A stretch of DNA of 64,000 nucleotides from Micromonospora trifolii (GTDB lineage: Bacteria; Actinomycetota; Actinomycetes; Mycobacteriales; Micromonosporaceae), in assembly GCF_022229005.1 (NCBI RefSeq), contig NZ_JAKKFD010000019.1, forward strand, positions 1 through 64,000, read 5' to 3'. The notes under the pieces are model-generated. The model searched no databases and had not been told where the DNA came from. It was given only the letters and a program-made list of their open reading frames with translations. Below are positions 30,616 through 38,893 of the stretch, piece by piece. Each line of letters starts with the position of its first letter. Position 1 is the stretch's first letter. Both the position numbers and the translations under genes were made by a program.

Positions 30616-31983
30616 TCACAGGCCGCCGGGGAGCCGCCCGGGCGCAAGCCGGTGCTCCGGATCCAGGTGCCGCTTCGCGGCCCGCAACTGGGCCAGGCCG
30701 GCCAGCTCGCCCCAGAGGTCGACCGCCTGGCGGACCGCCGCCGGAGCGGAGACCACCACGCAGCGGCCCTGCCGGGCCAGCAGCACCCCTCGGACAGCGG
30801 CCAGAATGGACGCGACCCGATCGGCTGCCAGTGCCCCGGGCAGCGCCGCGTGCACCACGCCCAGCCCGGCGGACCCGCGCACCGGCACCGGCGCTCCCGC
30901 CGCGTCGCGGAGCGCGTAGACGGCGGCGTGCAGGTCGCCGATCGGCACTTCCAGGCGCAGCGCCGTGTCACCGGGCGCGAACGGGTAGCGGCGCCACCAC
31001 GTCGGCGCGGAGTGGGCGATCGTCGCCTCCCCGTGCAGCAGGCCGACCATCCGCTCGGCACGTTCGGTGACGTCGGCGGGACCGCCCTCCAGCAGCACCA
31101 CCAGGCTGCCGGCCCGGGACGGGGCGCCGGCCCGACCGGACATCGACGGGTGACGCTCCCGGGCGGTGGCCGCCGGGTGACCGGGCGGGTACGCCGTACG
31201 TGGGCGGGGGGTGCCTCCGGGCAGGTCCAGCTCGATGGCCGACGGCTCCAGCCGAGCGGCGAGGATCGTCCGGACCAGGTCGTGCACCTCCAACGGCGTC
31301 CACACCGGGCGGGACACCCAGAGCCTGCTCGCCGGCACCGGCTGCACCCGCATGCTCGCCGACACCAGCACGCCGAGTGCGCCCTGGGAGCCGCAGAGCA
31401 GGCGGGCCAGGTCGAGCCCGGGCGCGCCACCGCCGACGCTGATCAGCTCGCCGTCGGCGGCGAGGTAACGCACGCCCAGCAGTTGGTCGCAGGGGCTGCC
31501 GTGGCGGTGACGTAGCGGGCCGGCCTCGCCGGCGGCGAGCACGCCGCCCACTGTCGCGCCGGGTGAGGGGGCGTCCATCGCGAGCCGCTGCCCGGTGCGC
31601 TCCAGGGTGGCCTGCACCGCCCGCAGTGGAGTGCCGGCCCCCACGTCGGTCACCAGCGAGTCGACCGGCTCGTGGCCGATGCCGGCCAGCCGGCCGGTGT
31701 CGAGCAGGATGTCGACCTGAACGGGGGCGGCACCCCAGTCGATCTTCGTGCCCGCGCCTCGGGGCACCACCGCCAGGTCGTGCACGGCGGCCAGTCGCAG
31801 CACCTCGGCGGCGGCGTGCGGGCCGCCGGGAACTGCCACCCAGCGCGCCGGTCGCCCCGCGACCTCGTCGGCGGGCCCGGCCAGCCGGGAGAACGGTGGA
31901 CCGCAGATCGCCGCCAACCGCCGGGTGATCTCGAGGGCTCCGGACCGGCCGAGGGAACTCGCTGCTGCCGCCATGCCGGACAT
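30616..31983 (-). CDS. FAD-binding oxidoreductase, GlcE-like
   Basis: About 455 residues of the PCMH/FAD_binding_4 family. The FAD-binding segment is VVPRGAGTKIDWGAAP, with DVGAGTPLRAVQATLERTGQ and ATVGGVLAAGEAGPLRHRHG following; the C-terminal cap is diverged and ends in a Leu/Pro tail. GlcE is a subunit of glycolate oxidase; here the usual partners GlcD and GlcF are absent, so the substrate is uncertain. ATG 31983 or ATG 31974 is the start. A LexA-like box overlaps or abuts the start, suggesting SOS control. Confidence 0.85.
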   Translation of the reverse strand: MSGMAAAASSLGRSGALEITRRLAAICGPPFSRLAGPADEVAGRPARWVAVPGGPHAAAEVLRLAAVHDLAVVPRGAGTKIDWGAAPVQVDILLDTGRLAGIGHEPVDSLVTDVGAGTPLRAVQATLERTGQRLAMDAPSPGATVGGVLAAGEAGPLRHRHGSPCDQLLGVRYLAADGELISVGGGAPGLDLARLLCGSQGALGVLVSASMRVQPVPASRLWVSRPVWTPLEVHDLVRTILAARLEPSAIELDLPGGTPRPRTAYPPGHPAATARERHPSMSGRAGAPSRAGSLVVLLEGGPADVTERAERMVGLLHGEATIAHSAPTWWRRYPFAPGDTALRLEVPIGDLHAAVYALRDAAGAPVPVRGSAGLGVVHAALPGALAADRVASILAAVRGVLLARQGRCVVVSAPAAVRQAVDLWGELAGLAQLRAAKRHLDPEHRLAPGRLPGGL

Positions 31984-31998
31984 CGTACATGTGTTCGA
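31983..31998. promoter_or_regulatory. LexA-like SOS box at the FAD oxidase start
   Basis: TCGTACATGTGTTCGA (plus strand) fits the actinobacterial LexA operator TCGAAC-N4-GTTCGA at 11 of 12 fixed positions. It abuts the oxidase start codon on the minus strand and lies 72 bases upstream of the S9 peptidase start. It differs by a single base from the second such box at 47636. Confidence 0.65.
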
Positions 31999-32070
31999 AA
32001 GCCGTGGTGACGAGTATCGGGATGCCGCTGGTCCGGCACGCTGCGGCTGCTGGCCGGTAACGTGGCCGCC

Positions 32071-34167
32071 GTGACCACCGAGACTGCCCCGCCCGCGGCG
32101 AAGCGGGTGCCCAGCGAGCGCACCCACCACGGCGACACCGTCGTCGACGAGTACGCCTGGCTCGCCGCCAAGGACGACCCGGAGACGATCGCCTACCTGA
32201 CCGCCGAGAACGAGTACACCGACGCGCGTACGGCACACCTGGCCGACCTGCGCGCCGACCTGTTCGAGGAGACTCGCCGACGCACCCAGGAGACCGACCT
32301 GTCCGTGCCGACCCGCAAGGGCGGGCACTGGTACTACACCCGGACGGTCGAGGGGCAACAGTACGGAGTGCAGTGCCGCCGGGCGGTCCGCGACGGTGAG
32401 ACCGACCCACCGGTCAGCGCGGACGGCGCCCCGCTCGACGGCGAGGAGGTGCTGCTCGACGGCAATCTGCTGGCCGAGGGGCACGACTTCTTCTCGCTCG
32501 GCGCGTTCGACGTCAGCCCGGACGGTCGCTGGCTTGCCTACTCCACCGACTTCTCCGGTGACGAGCGGTTCACCCTGCGGGTGAAGGACCTGACCACCGG
32601 CGAGCTGCTGCCGGACGAGGTGCCGGACACGTTCTACGGCACCGCCTGGTCGGCCGACGCCTCGGTGCTGTTCTACGTGACGGTGGACGACGCCTGGCGG
32701 CCGAACCGGGTCTGGCGGCACACCATCGGCTCCGCCGCCGCCGACGACGCGGTGGTCCACCAGGAGGACGACGAGCGGTTCTGGGTGGGGGTGGAGCTGA
32801 CCCGGTCGGAGAAGTTCATCCTCATCGACGTGCACAGCAAGGTGACCAGTGAGGTGCTGGTGATCCCCGCCAGCAACCCGACCGGCGCGCCGGCCGTGAT
32901 CGCTCCCCGCCGACAGGGCGTCGAATACACGGTGGAGCACCACGGCCACCGTTTCCTGATCCTGCACAACGACGGCGCGGAGGACTTCGCGCTGGCGTTC
33001 ACCTCGGCGGACGTACCGGGCGACTGGGTGCCGCTGATCGAGCACACCCCCGGCACCCGGCTGGAGGCAGTCGACGCCTTCGCCAACCACCTGGTGGTGT
33101 CGCTGCGTACCGACGGGCTCACCGGGCTGCGGGTGCTGCCGGTGGGCAGTGACGACGGGTACGACATCGACTTCCCCGAGCCGCTGTACAGCGTCGGGTT
33201 GGACGCCAACCCGGAGTACCGCACCGGCCAGGTCCGGCTGCGCTACTCGTCACTGATCACCCCCGACTCGGTGTACGACTACGACCTGGTCACCCGGCAG
33301 ATGGTGCTGCTCAAGCAGAAGCCGGTGCTGCCCGGGCCGGACGGGCGACCGTACGACCCGGCCGAGTACGAGCAGCACCGCGACTGGGCGCTCGCCGACG
33401 ACGGCACCCGGGTGCCGATCTCACTGGTCTGCCGCGTGGGCACCCCGAGGGACGGCTCGGCACCCTGCGAGCTGTACGGCTACGGCTCGTACGAGGCCAG
33501 CATGGACCCGTGGTTCTCGGTGGCCCGGCTGTCCCTGCTGGACCGGGGCGTGGTCTTCGCGGTGGCGCACATCCGGGGCGGCGGTGAGCTGGGCCGACGG
33601 TGGTACGACCAGGGCAAGCTGCTGGCCAAGAAGAACACCTTCACCGACTTCGTGGCGTGCGCCCGGCACCTCGTCAAGGCCGGCTGGACAGCCAGCGACC
33701 GACTGGTCGCCCGGGGCGCCTCGGCCGGTGGCCTGCTGATGGGTGCGGTGGCCAACCTCGCGCCGGACGCCTTCACCGGGATCGTGGCGCAGGTGCCGTT
33801 CGTGGACGCGCTCACGTCGATCCTCGACCCGTCACTGCCGCTGACCGTCACGGAGTGGGAGGAGTGGGGCAACCCCCTCGACGACCCCGAGGTGTACGCG
33901 TACATGAAGTCCTACACGCCGTACGAGAACGTTGCCGCCGTGGACTATCCGGCGATCCTCGCGGTGACCAGCCTCAACGACACCCGGGTGCTCTACTCGG
34001 AGCCGGCGAAGTGGATCGCCCGGCTGCGGGCGGTTGCCCCGAGCGGCGACTACCTGCTGAAGACCGAGATGGGTGCCGGGCACGGCGGCCCGAGTGGTCG
34101 CTACGACTCCTGGCGCGAGGAGGCGTTCATCAACGCCTGGATCCTGGACCGCATCGGCCGCGCCTGA
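32071..34167 (+). CDS. S9 family prolyl oligopeptidase (oligopeptidase B-like)
   Basis: About 698 residues. The N-terminal half is a beta-propeller-like region; the C-terminal alpha/beta hydrolase domain has the nucleophile motif VARGASAGGLLMG, an Asp in SLNDTRVLYSEP and a His in GAGHGGPSGRYD. ARGASAGG with the length near 700 is typical of PtrB-type oligopeptidase B, which cleaves after basic residues, but acidic pocket residues were not checked. No signal peptide, so cytoplasmic. GTG 32071 was preferred to GTG 32062. Confidence 0.93.
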   Translation: MTTETAPPAAKRVPSERTHHGDTVVDEYAWLAAKDDPETIAYLTAENEYTDARTAHLADLRADLFEETRRRTQETDLSVPTRKGGHWYYTRTVEGQQYGVQCRRAVRDGETDPPVSADGAPLDGEEVLLDGNLLAEGHDFFSLGAFDVSPDGRWLAYSTDFSGDERFTLRVKDLTTGELLPDEVPDTFYGTAWSADASVLFYVTVDDAWRPNRVWRHTIGSAAADDAVVHQEDDERFWVGVELTRSEKFILIDVHSKVTSEVLVIPASNPTGAPAVIAPRRQGVEYTVEHHGHRFLILHNDGAEDFALAFTSADVPGDWVPLIEHTPGTRLEAVDAFANHLVVSLRTDGLTGLRVLPVGSDDGYDIDFPEPLYSVGLDANPEYRTGQVRLRYSSLITPDSVYDYDLVTRQMVLLKQKPVLPGPDGRPYDPAEYEQHRDWALADDGTRVPISLVCRVGTPRDGSAPCELYGYGSYEASMDPWFSVARLSLLDRGVVFAVAHIRGGGELGRRWYDQGKLLAKKNTFTDFVACARHLVKAGWTASDRLVARGASAGGLLMGAVANLAPDAFTGIVAQVPFVDALTSILDPSLPLTVTEWEEWGNPLDDPEVYAYMKSYTPYENVAAVDYPAILAVTSLNDTRVLYSEPAKWIARLRAVAPSGDYLLKTEMGAGHGGPSGRYDSWREEAFINAWILDRIGRA

Positions 34168-34179
34168 CCCGTCGGTCGT

Positions 34180-34235
34180 CATGATCGCGCTCGATGGTGG
34201 GTAGACCACTACTTCCATGATCGGGCGCGATCATG
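34180..34235. terminator. Inverted repeat after the S9 peptidase
   Basis: CATGATCGCGC (34180-34190) and GCGCGATCATG (34225-34235) are perfect inverses around a 34-base centre that itself contains GGTGG and CCACT and a further CATGATCG. It lies 13 bases after the peptidase stop. A terminator or a REP-like element of its own type. Confidence 0.6.
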
Positions 34236-34299
34236 CGTCCGGTCGCGTGTGCGCGGGCCTTTCGGGGTCGCGCCGGATGTCGCGGCCTAGACTTCCGGG

Positions 34300-34485
34300 G
34301 TGACCGGGGCTACCGATAGTGACGGCGACGCCGCCGAGGAGGTGCGCCGACCGAGCGTGGCGACGGTGGCGCGGGACCGCCGGGTCTGGCTGATCCTCGC
34401 GGTGGTCGCCGGTCTGCTGGTCTGCTGTTGTTCGGCTGTGGTCGGCACCCTGATCGCACTCTCCTCCGGCCTGCTCGCCGCCTGA
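34300..34485 (+). CDS. Small single-pass membrane protein
   Basis: About 61 residues: an acidic N-terminus of 30 residues, then a helix VWLILAVVAGLLVCCCSAVV with three adjacent cysteines, and a second short hydrophobic end. The three-Cys helix is unusual and could be palmitoyl- or metal-related, but nothing more can be said. The start is GTG 34300. It is convergent with the ABC permease gene, 10 bases apart. Confidence 0.6.
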   Translation: MTGATDSDGDAAEEVRRPSVATVARDRRVWLILAVVAGLLVCCCSAVVGTLIALSSGLLAA

Positions 34486-34495
34486 TCCGGCCGAC

Positions 34496-36031
34496 TCAGG
34501 TCGTCCGCAGCTCGTCCAGCGCGGTGCTGGCGCGCAGGAAGAGCAGGCCGACACCGATCGTCACCAGCACCGCCGCCAACGCGCCGGCGCCGAGCCACGC
34601 CAGGTGCTCCAGAGGTACGGGGACGGCTCGCTGCACCTCGGGAATCTGCACGATCCGGTTGTACTGCGCGCTGGTGGCAGGGTCCTCACAGAGCGCCACA
34701 GTGGCCTCGCAGATCGTCGCCGCCCCGCCGCCCCCTGACACCTCCGACTCGGCAAGCCCTCGGCCGAGCAGCGTGCCAACTGTGAGCGCGAGCAGGATCG
34801 CCGGCACGGCCGGTGCCAACGCCTGCCAGGCCACCGAACGGCTCAGCGTGGCGCGGGGCACCCCGGTGGCGACCAACGCGGCGTAGGCCCGTCGACGGGC
34901 GACGATCCCCTCGACCAGCGCGACGATCAGCCCACCCGTCGCGATCAGGATGGCAACGGCAATCGCGGCATCGACATAGTTCATGGTGGACAGATAGAAG
35001 GGGTCGGTGCCACCATCCAACCCGGCGAACCGGCTCTGCTCCTGCTCAAGCTGGTCCTTGGTCCCGAAGTAGGCCCGCTGGGCGGCCGCGCCCCCGCCGA
35101 AGATCAGGGCCGCGAGCAGCGCCGCGAAGGTGCGGCTACCCGCCCACGGGTCGGCCATCAGCCGGCCCGCCGCGAGCAGGGCAGCCGGGCCGCGGGCGTG
35201 CCGACGAAGCAACCGCCCGCAGTGGTACGACAGCCAGCCGGTGCCGATCACCACCCCGATCATCGCCGCGAGCGCGCCCACAGCGAACAACGCCGGCACC
35301 AGCCAGGCCATCAACTCCACGTCGTCGGCGAACCGGTAGACCACCGGGCGGATCACCGCGAACGAGGCCACGCCGAACCCGATCAGAAGCCCCGCCCACG
35401 GACCCGGACCACGCTCGCGGGCGGCCTTGCGGCTCACCCCGAGCGGGCTGGTGGTGACCGTACGCAGCATCAGGGCGGTGGCCAGCGCCGCCACGACCGG
35501 CAGACCGAGCACCACGCCGGCCAGCGCGCCGGTCGACGGCAGCACGTCGGTGGGCAGGGCCAGTTGGCCTTGCGCGTCCGGGCGGTGCAGCAGATCACGG
35601 CCGACCAGATAGACACCAAGCCCGACCAGCGTGCCGAGCAGAGCGGCCACGCCGGTCTCCAGCACCACCAGCCGGGTGACCTGCCCGGGAGTTGCGCCGG
35701 CCAACCGGAGCGCCGCCAACCGGCGGTCCCGTGCCGGCGCGCCGAGCCGGGCACACTGACCGGCCAGCGCCAGCACCGGGATCATCAGCATCAGCAGCGC
35801 CAACGCCGTGCCACCCCGCAACCCGGGCTGCACCAACAGTGCGTTGTGGTACTGCTCCGACCACCTGTTCTGGTTCTCAGCCGTCGCCGCGGGGGTCGGG
35901 ATGGCCCACACGGTGAACGCCGCGAGCCCGGCCAGTGTCGCCAGCAGGGCGCTGAGCGCGGTCAGCACCACCCGGGCGGTGTCGGTGCGGGTGCCGGCGA
36001 GCGCGAGGCGGAGCAGCGTCGTCGGTCTCAC
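34496..36031 (-). CDS. FtsX-like ABC transporter permease
   Basis: About 511 residues with around ten hydrophobic helices in two halves, each with a MacB/FtsX-like core (for example RRLAALRLAGATPGQVTRLV and RRRAYAALVATGVPRATLSR, the conserved cytoplasmic coupling segments). With the ATPase it probably exports a peptide, lipid or antimicrobial. Start GTG 36031 overlaps the ATPase stop in GTGA. An extracytoplasmic loop near the C-terminus holds two Cys residues (TICEATVALCEDP) that may form a disulfide. Confidence 0.9.
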   Translation of the reverse strand: MRPTTLLRLALAGTRTDTARVVLTALSALLATLAGLAAFTVWAIPTPAATAENQNRWSEQYHNALLVQPGLRGGTALALLMLMIPVLALAGQCARLGAPARDRRLAALRLAGATPGQVTRLVVLETGVAALLGTLVGLGVYLVGRDLLHRPDAQGQLALPTDVLPSTGALAGVVLGLPVVAALATALMLRTVTTSPLGVSRKAARERGPGPWAGLLIGFGVASFAVIRPVVYRFADDVELMAWLVPALFAVGALAAMIGVVIGTGWLSYHCGRLLRRHARGPAALLAAGRLMADPWAGSRTFAALLAALIFGGGAAAQRAYFGTKDQLEQEQSRFAGLDGGTDPFYLSTMNYVDAAIAVAILIATGGLIVALVEGIVARRRAYAALVATGVPRATLSRSVAWQALAPAVPAILLALTVGTLLGRGLAESEVSGGGGAATICEATVALCEDPATSAQYNRIVQIPEVQRAVPVPLEHLAWLGAGALAAVLVTIGVGLLFLRASTALDELRTT

Positions 36032-36729
36032 CGGGCGCCGCCGGCCAGCGGCACGTCGAGCCCCAGGCCGGTGTGGTCCACCAGGCCGTCCCGCAGCACG
36101 ATCTCCCGATCGGCGTACGCGGCGATCCGCGGCTCGTGGGTGACCAGCACGACGGCGGTGCGCTGCTCGCGGGCGAGCCGGACCAACTGGGTGAGGACCT
36201 GCTCGCCGGTGAGCGTGTCCAGTGCGCCGGTCGGCTCGTCGGCGAAGAGCACCCGAGGCTCGGTCACCAGCGCCCGCGCAGTGGCGCAGCGTTGCTGCTG
36301 ACCCCCGGACATCTCACCCGGCCGCACGTCGGCCACCTCGGCCACCCCGAACCGCTCCAGCCAGGTGAGCGCCGCCGTCCGTGCCTCTCGCCGCCCCGTG
36401 CCGGCGAGGAGCAGGGGCAGGGCGACGTTCTCGGCAGCTGTCAACTCGGCCACCAGCTGACCGAACTGGAACAGCACCCCGAACTCGGTGCGCCGCAGCC
36501 GCGACCGGGCCGCCTCCGACCAGGTGTCGATGCGGTGCCCGCGCCAGGTGACCTCGCCGGCGTCCGGCCGGAGGATCCCGGCCAGGCAGTGCAGCAGTGT
36601 CGACTTGCCGCAGCCGCTCGGCCCGGTGACGGCGACGATCTCGCCCTCGGCCACCTCGAGCGTCACGCCGCGCAGCGCGGGCGTCGGGCCGTACGCCCGA
36701 ACCACGCCGCGAGCTTGAAGTTGCGTCAC
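36028..36729 (-). CDS. ABC transporter ATPase (LolD/MacB type)
   Basis: About 233 residues. Walker A GPSGCGKST, Q-loop FQFGQLVAELTAAEN, signature MSGGQQQRCATARAL, Walker B VLFADEPTGALD, and the switch His in VLVTHEPR. This belongs to the FtsE/LolD/MacB branch that pairs with FtsX-like permeases, as encoded next. GTG 36729 overlaps the PadR stop by four bases (GTGA). Expression is presumably controlled by the PadR gene at the head of the operon. Confidence 0.95.
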   Translation of the reverse strand: MTQLQARGVVRAYGPTPALRGVTLEVAEGEIVAVTGPSGCGKSTLLHCLAGILRPDAGEVTWRGHRIDTWSEAARSRLRRTEFGVLFQFGQLVAELTAAENVALPLLLAGTGRREARTAALTWLERFGVAEVADVRPGEMSGGQQQRCATARALVTEPRVLFADEPTGALDTLTGEQVLTQLVRLAREQRTAVVLVTHEPRIAAYADREIVLRDGLVDHTGLGLDVPLAGGAR

Positions 36730-37271
36730 GGATGCACCTCCCGGTGCCAGTCGGCGACCCGGCCCAGGGTGGCGTGCAGCCACCGCAGATCCGCGTCGAG
36801 GTGGGCGATCGCGAAATCGGCAGCGACCACGTCGCTGAGGGTGGCGCCCGAGTCGGCCTTGACCGCCGTCAGCTCACGCAGCCGTGCGGTGTGCGCGGCG
36901 CGCTGGGCGATCAGGTACGACCGGGCCCGATCGACGTCGGCGACCAGCAGCGCCACCACCACCTTGGTGAAGAGCGTGCTGGCCACGTACGGCATGGGGG
37001 CTTCCACAGTGGACAACCACTGGTCCAGCGTGTCCCGCCCCTGGTCGGTCAGCGCGTACGCCGTGCGATCCGGCCCGCCCGCCCGATCCTGCCCGGCGGC
37101 AGCCACCAGCCCGTCGCGTTCGAGACGACCGAGAGTGGCGTAGACCTGCCCGAAGGCCAGCGGCCGAGCCCGGGGCAGTCGCTCGTCGTGCGCCCGCTTC
37201 AGCTCATACCCGTGCCGACTGCCCCCAGCGAGCAACCCGAGCAGAACATGCGGCGTGGACACGCCGCCCAC
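36726..37271 (-). CDS. PadR-family regulator of the adjacent ABC exporter
   Basis: About 181 residues. N-terminal winged helix (HVLLGLLAGGSRHGYELKRA, then YATLGRLERDGLV with the wing) and a C-terminal helical dimerisation domain of about 90 residues. First gene of a PadR-ATPase-permease operon with 4-base GTGA overlaps. A 17-bp palindrome ends at the base before the GTG start, so the gene is very probably autoregulated and the transcript leaderless or nearly so. GTG 37262 is an alternative start. Confidence 0.93.
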   Translation of the reverse strand: MGGVSTPHVLLGLLAGGSRHGYELKRAHDERLPRARPLAFGQVYATLGRLERDGLVAAAGQDRAGGPDRTAYALTDQGRDTLDQWLSTVEAPMPYVASTLFTKVVVALLVADVDRARSYLIAQRAAHTARLRELTAVKADSGATLSDVVAADFAIAHLDADLRWLHATLGRVADWHREVHP

Positions 37272-37288
37272 TATTCACCCAGTGAATA
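37272..37288. promoter_or_regulatory. PadR operator palindrome
   Basis: TATTCAC-CCA-GTGAATA, two perfect 7-bp arms around three bases, directly abutting the padR start. Its position would block transcription start or initiation, as expected for autorepression. Confidence 0.8.
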
Positions 37289-37290
37289 CC

Positions 37291-37437
37291 CAAGTCAACA
37301 ACCCACCCCACCCCACCCGCACCCGCACCCCACCCCGCCTCGGTGATCAAGAAGTTTGCGTCACCGGCGCACCGAAATCTGACGCAATCCTCTTGATCAC
37401 CGAGGGCGGGGGGTGGGGTGGGGTGGGGTGGGGTTAG
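37291..37437. repeat. Large palindrome: C-rich/G-rich arms around a 60-bp family 2 element
   Basis: The core at 37342-37401 is the 60-bp palindrome GGTGATCAAGA...TCTTGATCACC with inner arms TTGCGTCA and TGACGCAA; the 14-base outer arms 37339-37352 and 37391-37404 are perfect. Outside it, CCCACCCCACCCCACCC at the left is mirrored by GGGTGGGGTGGGGTGGGG at the right, extending the possible stem. The right side has runs of G4 that could form a quadruplex. It lies just past the stop of the TIGR03086 gene. Confidence 0.85.
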
Positions 37438-38012
37438 GGGGTTTGGGGCCAGGTGGGGGTGCGGCCGGTCTGGGTCAGGAGGTGGGCCAGGTCGGGCGCC
37501 AGGTCGAAGGTCGGGGTGGGTAGGGGGTCGGCAAAGACGCCCATCTTGCGGGCGGTGGGGCCCAACTGCTCCACCAGCCCGTGCAGCTCGGCCACCGCCT
37601 CCGGAGCCGGGTGGTACGGCTGACCGGTGGCGACCGCGAGGTCCCAGCCGTGCACTGTCAGGTCCAGCAGGGCCATGCCACCGATGACCGGCTGCGGCAT
37701 GCCCATGCCCGGCGACACGCCCTCCAGGGTGGACGGATCCGACCAGGCGGCGACCAACCGGCCGGTCTCCGCCTCGAAGCGGTCTCGCCAGCCGTCGCCC
37801 AGGTGGTCGGGCTTCTCGGCCCACTCCACCTGTCGCTTCTCGGCCAGGTCCTGAAAGTTGACCACCACCTGGAAGAGGTGATTGAGCAGGTCACGGACCA
37901 GGTAGTCCTGGCACGGTGTGGGCAGGTCCAGTTGGTCGTCGGAGATACCCCGCACGACATCGACGGTTCGCGGCGCGGCGGCCGCCAGCAGCTCGCTAGT
38001 CTGAGTGGGCAT
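37434..38012 (-). CDS. TIGR03086 / maleylpyruvate isomerase N-terminal-like protein
   Basis: About 192 residues. It starts with a DinB-like four-helix fold: LPTPCQDYLVRDLLNHLFQV supplies a His, and LLDLTVHGWDLAVATGQ another, consistent with the metal-binding His set of the family. Members are thought to be mycothiol-dependent transferases or to bind metal; function is not established. The stop TAA lies in the start of the G-rich arm. Starts ATG 38012, divergent from the AraC gene with a gap of about 30 bases. Confidence 0.85.
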   Translation of the reverse strand: MPTQTSELLAAAAPRTVDVVRGISDDQLDLPTPCQDYLVRDLLNHLFQVVVNFQDLAEKRQVEWAEKPDHLGDGWRDRFEAETGRLVAAWSDPSTLEGVSPGMGMPQPVIGGMALLDLTVHGWDLAVATGQPYHPAPEAVAELHGLVEQLGPTARKMGVFADPLPTPTFDLAPDLAHLLTQTGRTPTWPQTP

Positions 38013-38043
38013 AGGGCCAGCGTATGAGGGTGGTCTTGAACAA

Positions 38044-38871
38044 ATGCGACAGCGACCGCGTGGCGACAGCCGGGGGATTCTCGACCCCGGGCGCCTGCTG
38101 CGCGAGGTGCGCTTCCGTCGACACCTGCCGACGGAGTCGCTGCGCCAGTGGGTCGAGCACTACTGGTTGATCGACTGGGTGTTGAGTGCGCCGTTCGAGC
38201 AGCGGGTCGTGCCGCACCCGGCGGTGAACGTGGTGTTCCGACGAGACGACAACGGGCCCGAGTCCGGCGAGGTGGCCGGGGTGGGCCGCGACCTGTTCCG
38301 GATCACGCTCAACGGCACCGGCCGGGTGTCCGGGGTGCAGTTCCGCCCCGGTGGCTTCCACCCTTTCTGGCGGCGCGCGGTCAGTGAGCTGACCGGCCGC
38401 AGGGTGCCGCTGCCCGCCGGCCGGCTGACCCACGCGGACGTCCCGGTGGGCGCGGGCGCATCACCGGTAGCACCCACCTCCTCGGCCAACGACGACGAGC
38501 GCTGCCGGGCGCTGGACACCCTCCTCACCGCCTGGCAGCCGGAGCCGGACCCGATGGCCGAGGAGGCCGTCTGCCTGGCCGAGGCGATCCGTACCGACCG
38601 GACGGTGCTGCGCGTCGACGACTTCGCCGCGCGGCACGATGTTCCGGTCCGCCGGTTGCAGCGGCTCTTCATGGAGTACGTGGGGGTCGGGCCGAAGTGG
38701 GTGATCCGCCGCTACCGACTCCAGGAGGCTGTCGAACAGGCCGCCGGTGGCCCGCTGAGCTGGGCCGACCTCGCCGCCGACCTCGGTTACAGCGACCAGG
38801 CCCACCTGGTCCGTGACTTCACCTCGGTGGCCGGGGTGTCCCCCGCCGCGTACGCCCGTTCGGTGCGCTGA
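38044..38871 (+). CDS. AraC-family transcriptional regulator
   Basis: About 275 residues. A N-terminal domain of the DUF6597 type (VRFRRHLPTESLRQWVEHYW, FRPGGFHPFW) is followed by a C-terminal double HTH: VDDFAARHDVPVRRLQRLFM and WADLAADLGYSDQAHLVRDF, ending FTSVAGVSPAAYA. The likely target is the divergent TIGR03086 gene. ATG 38044 was chosen; an upstream GTG at 38005 would overlap the divergent gene. Confidence 0.9.
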   Translation: MRQRPRGDSRGILDPGRLLREVRFRRHLPTESLRQWVEHYWLIDWVLSAPFEQRVVPHPAVNVVFRRDDNGPESGEVAGVGRDLFRITLNGTGRVSGVQFRPGGFHPFWRRAVSELTGRRVPLPAGRLTHADVPVGAGASPVAPTSSANDDERCRALDTLLTAWQPEPDPMAEEAVCLAEAIRTDRTVLRVDDFAARHDVPVRRLQRLFMEYVGVGPKWVIRRYRLQEAVEQAAGGPLSWADLAADLGYSDQAHLVRDFTSVAGVSPAAYARSVR

Positions 38872-38893
38872 GGAAGCCGACAGAGCCGACAGA

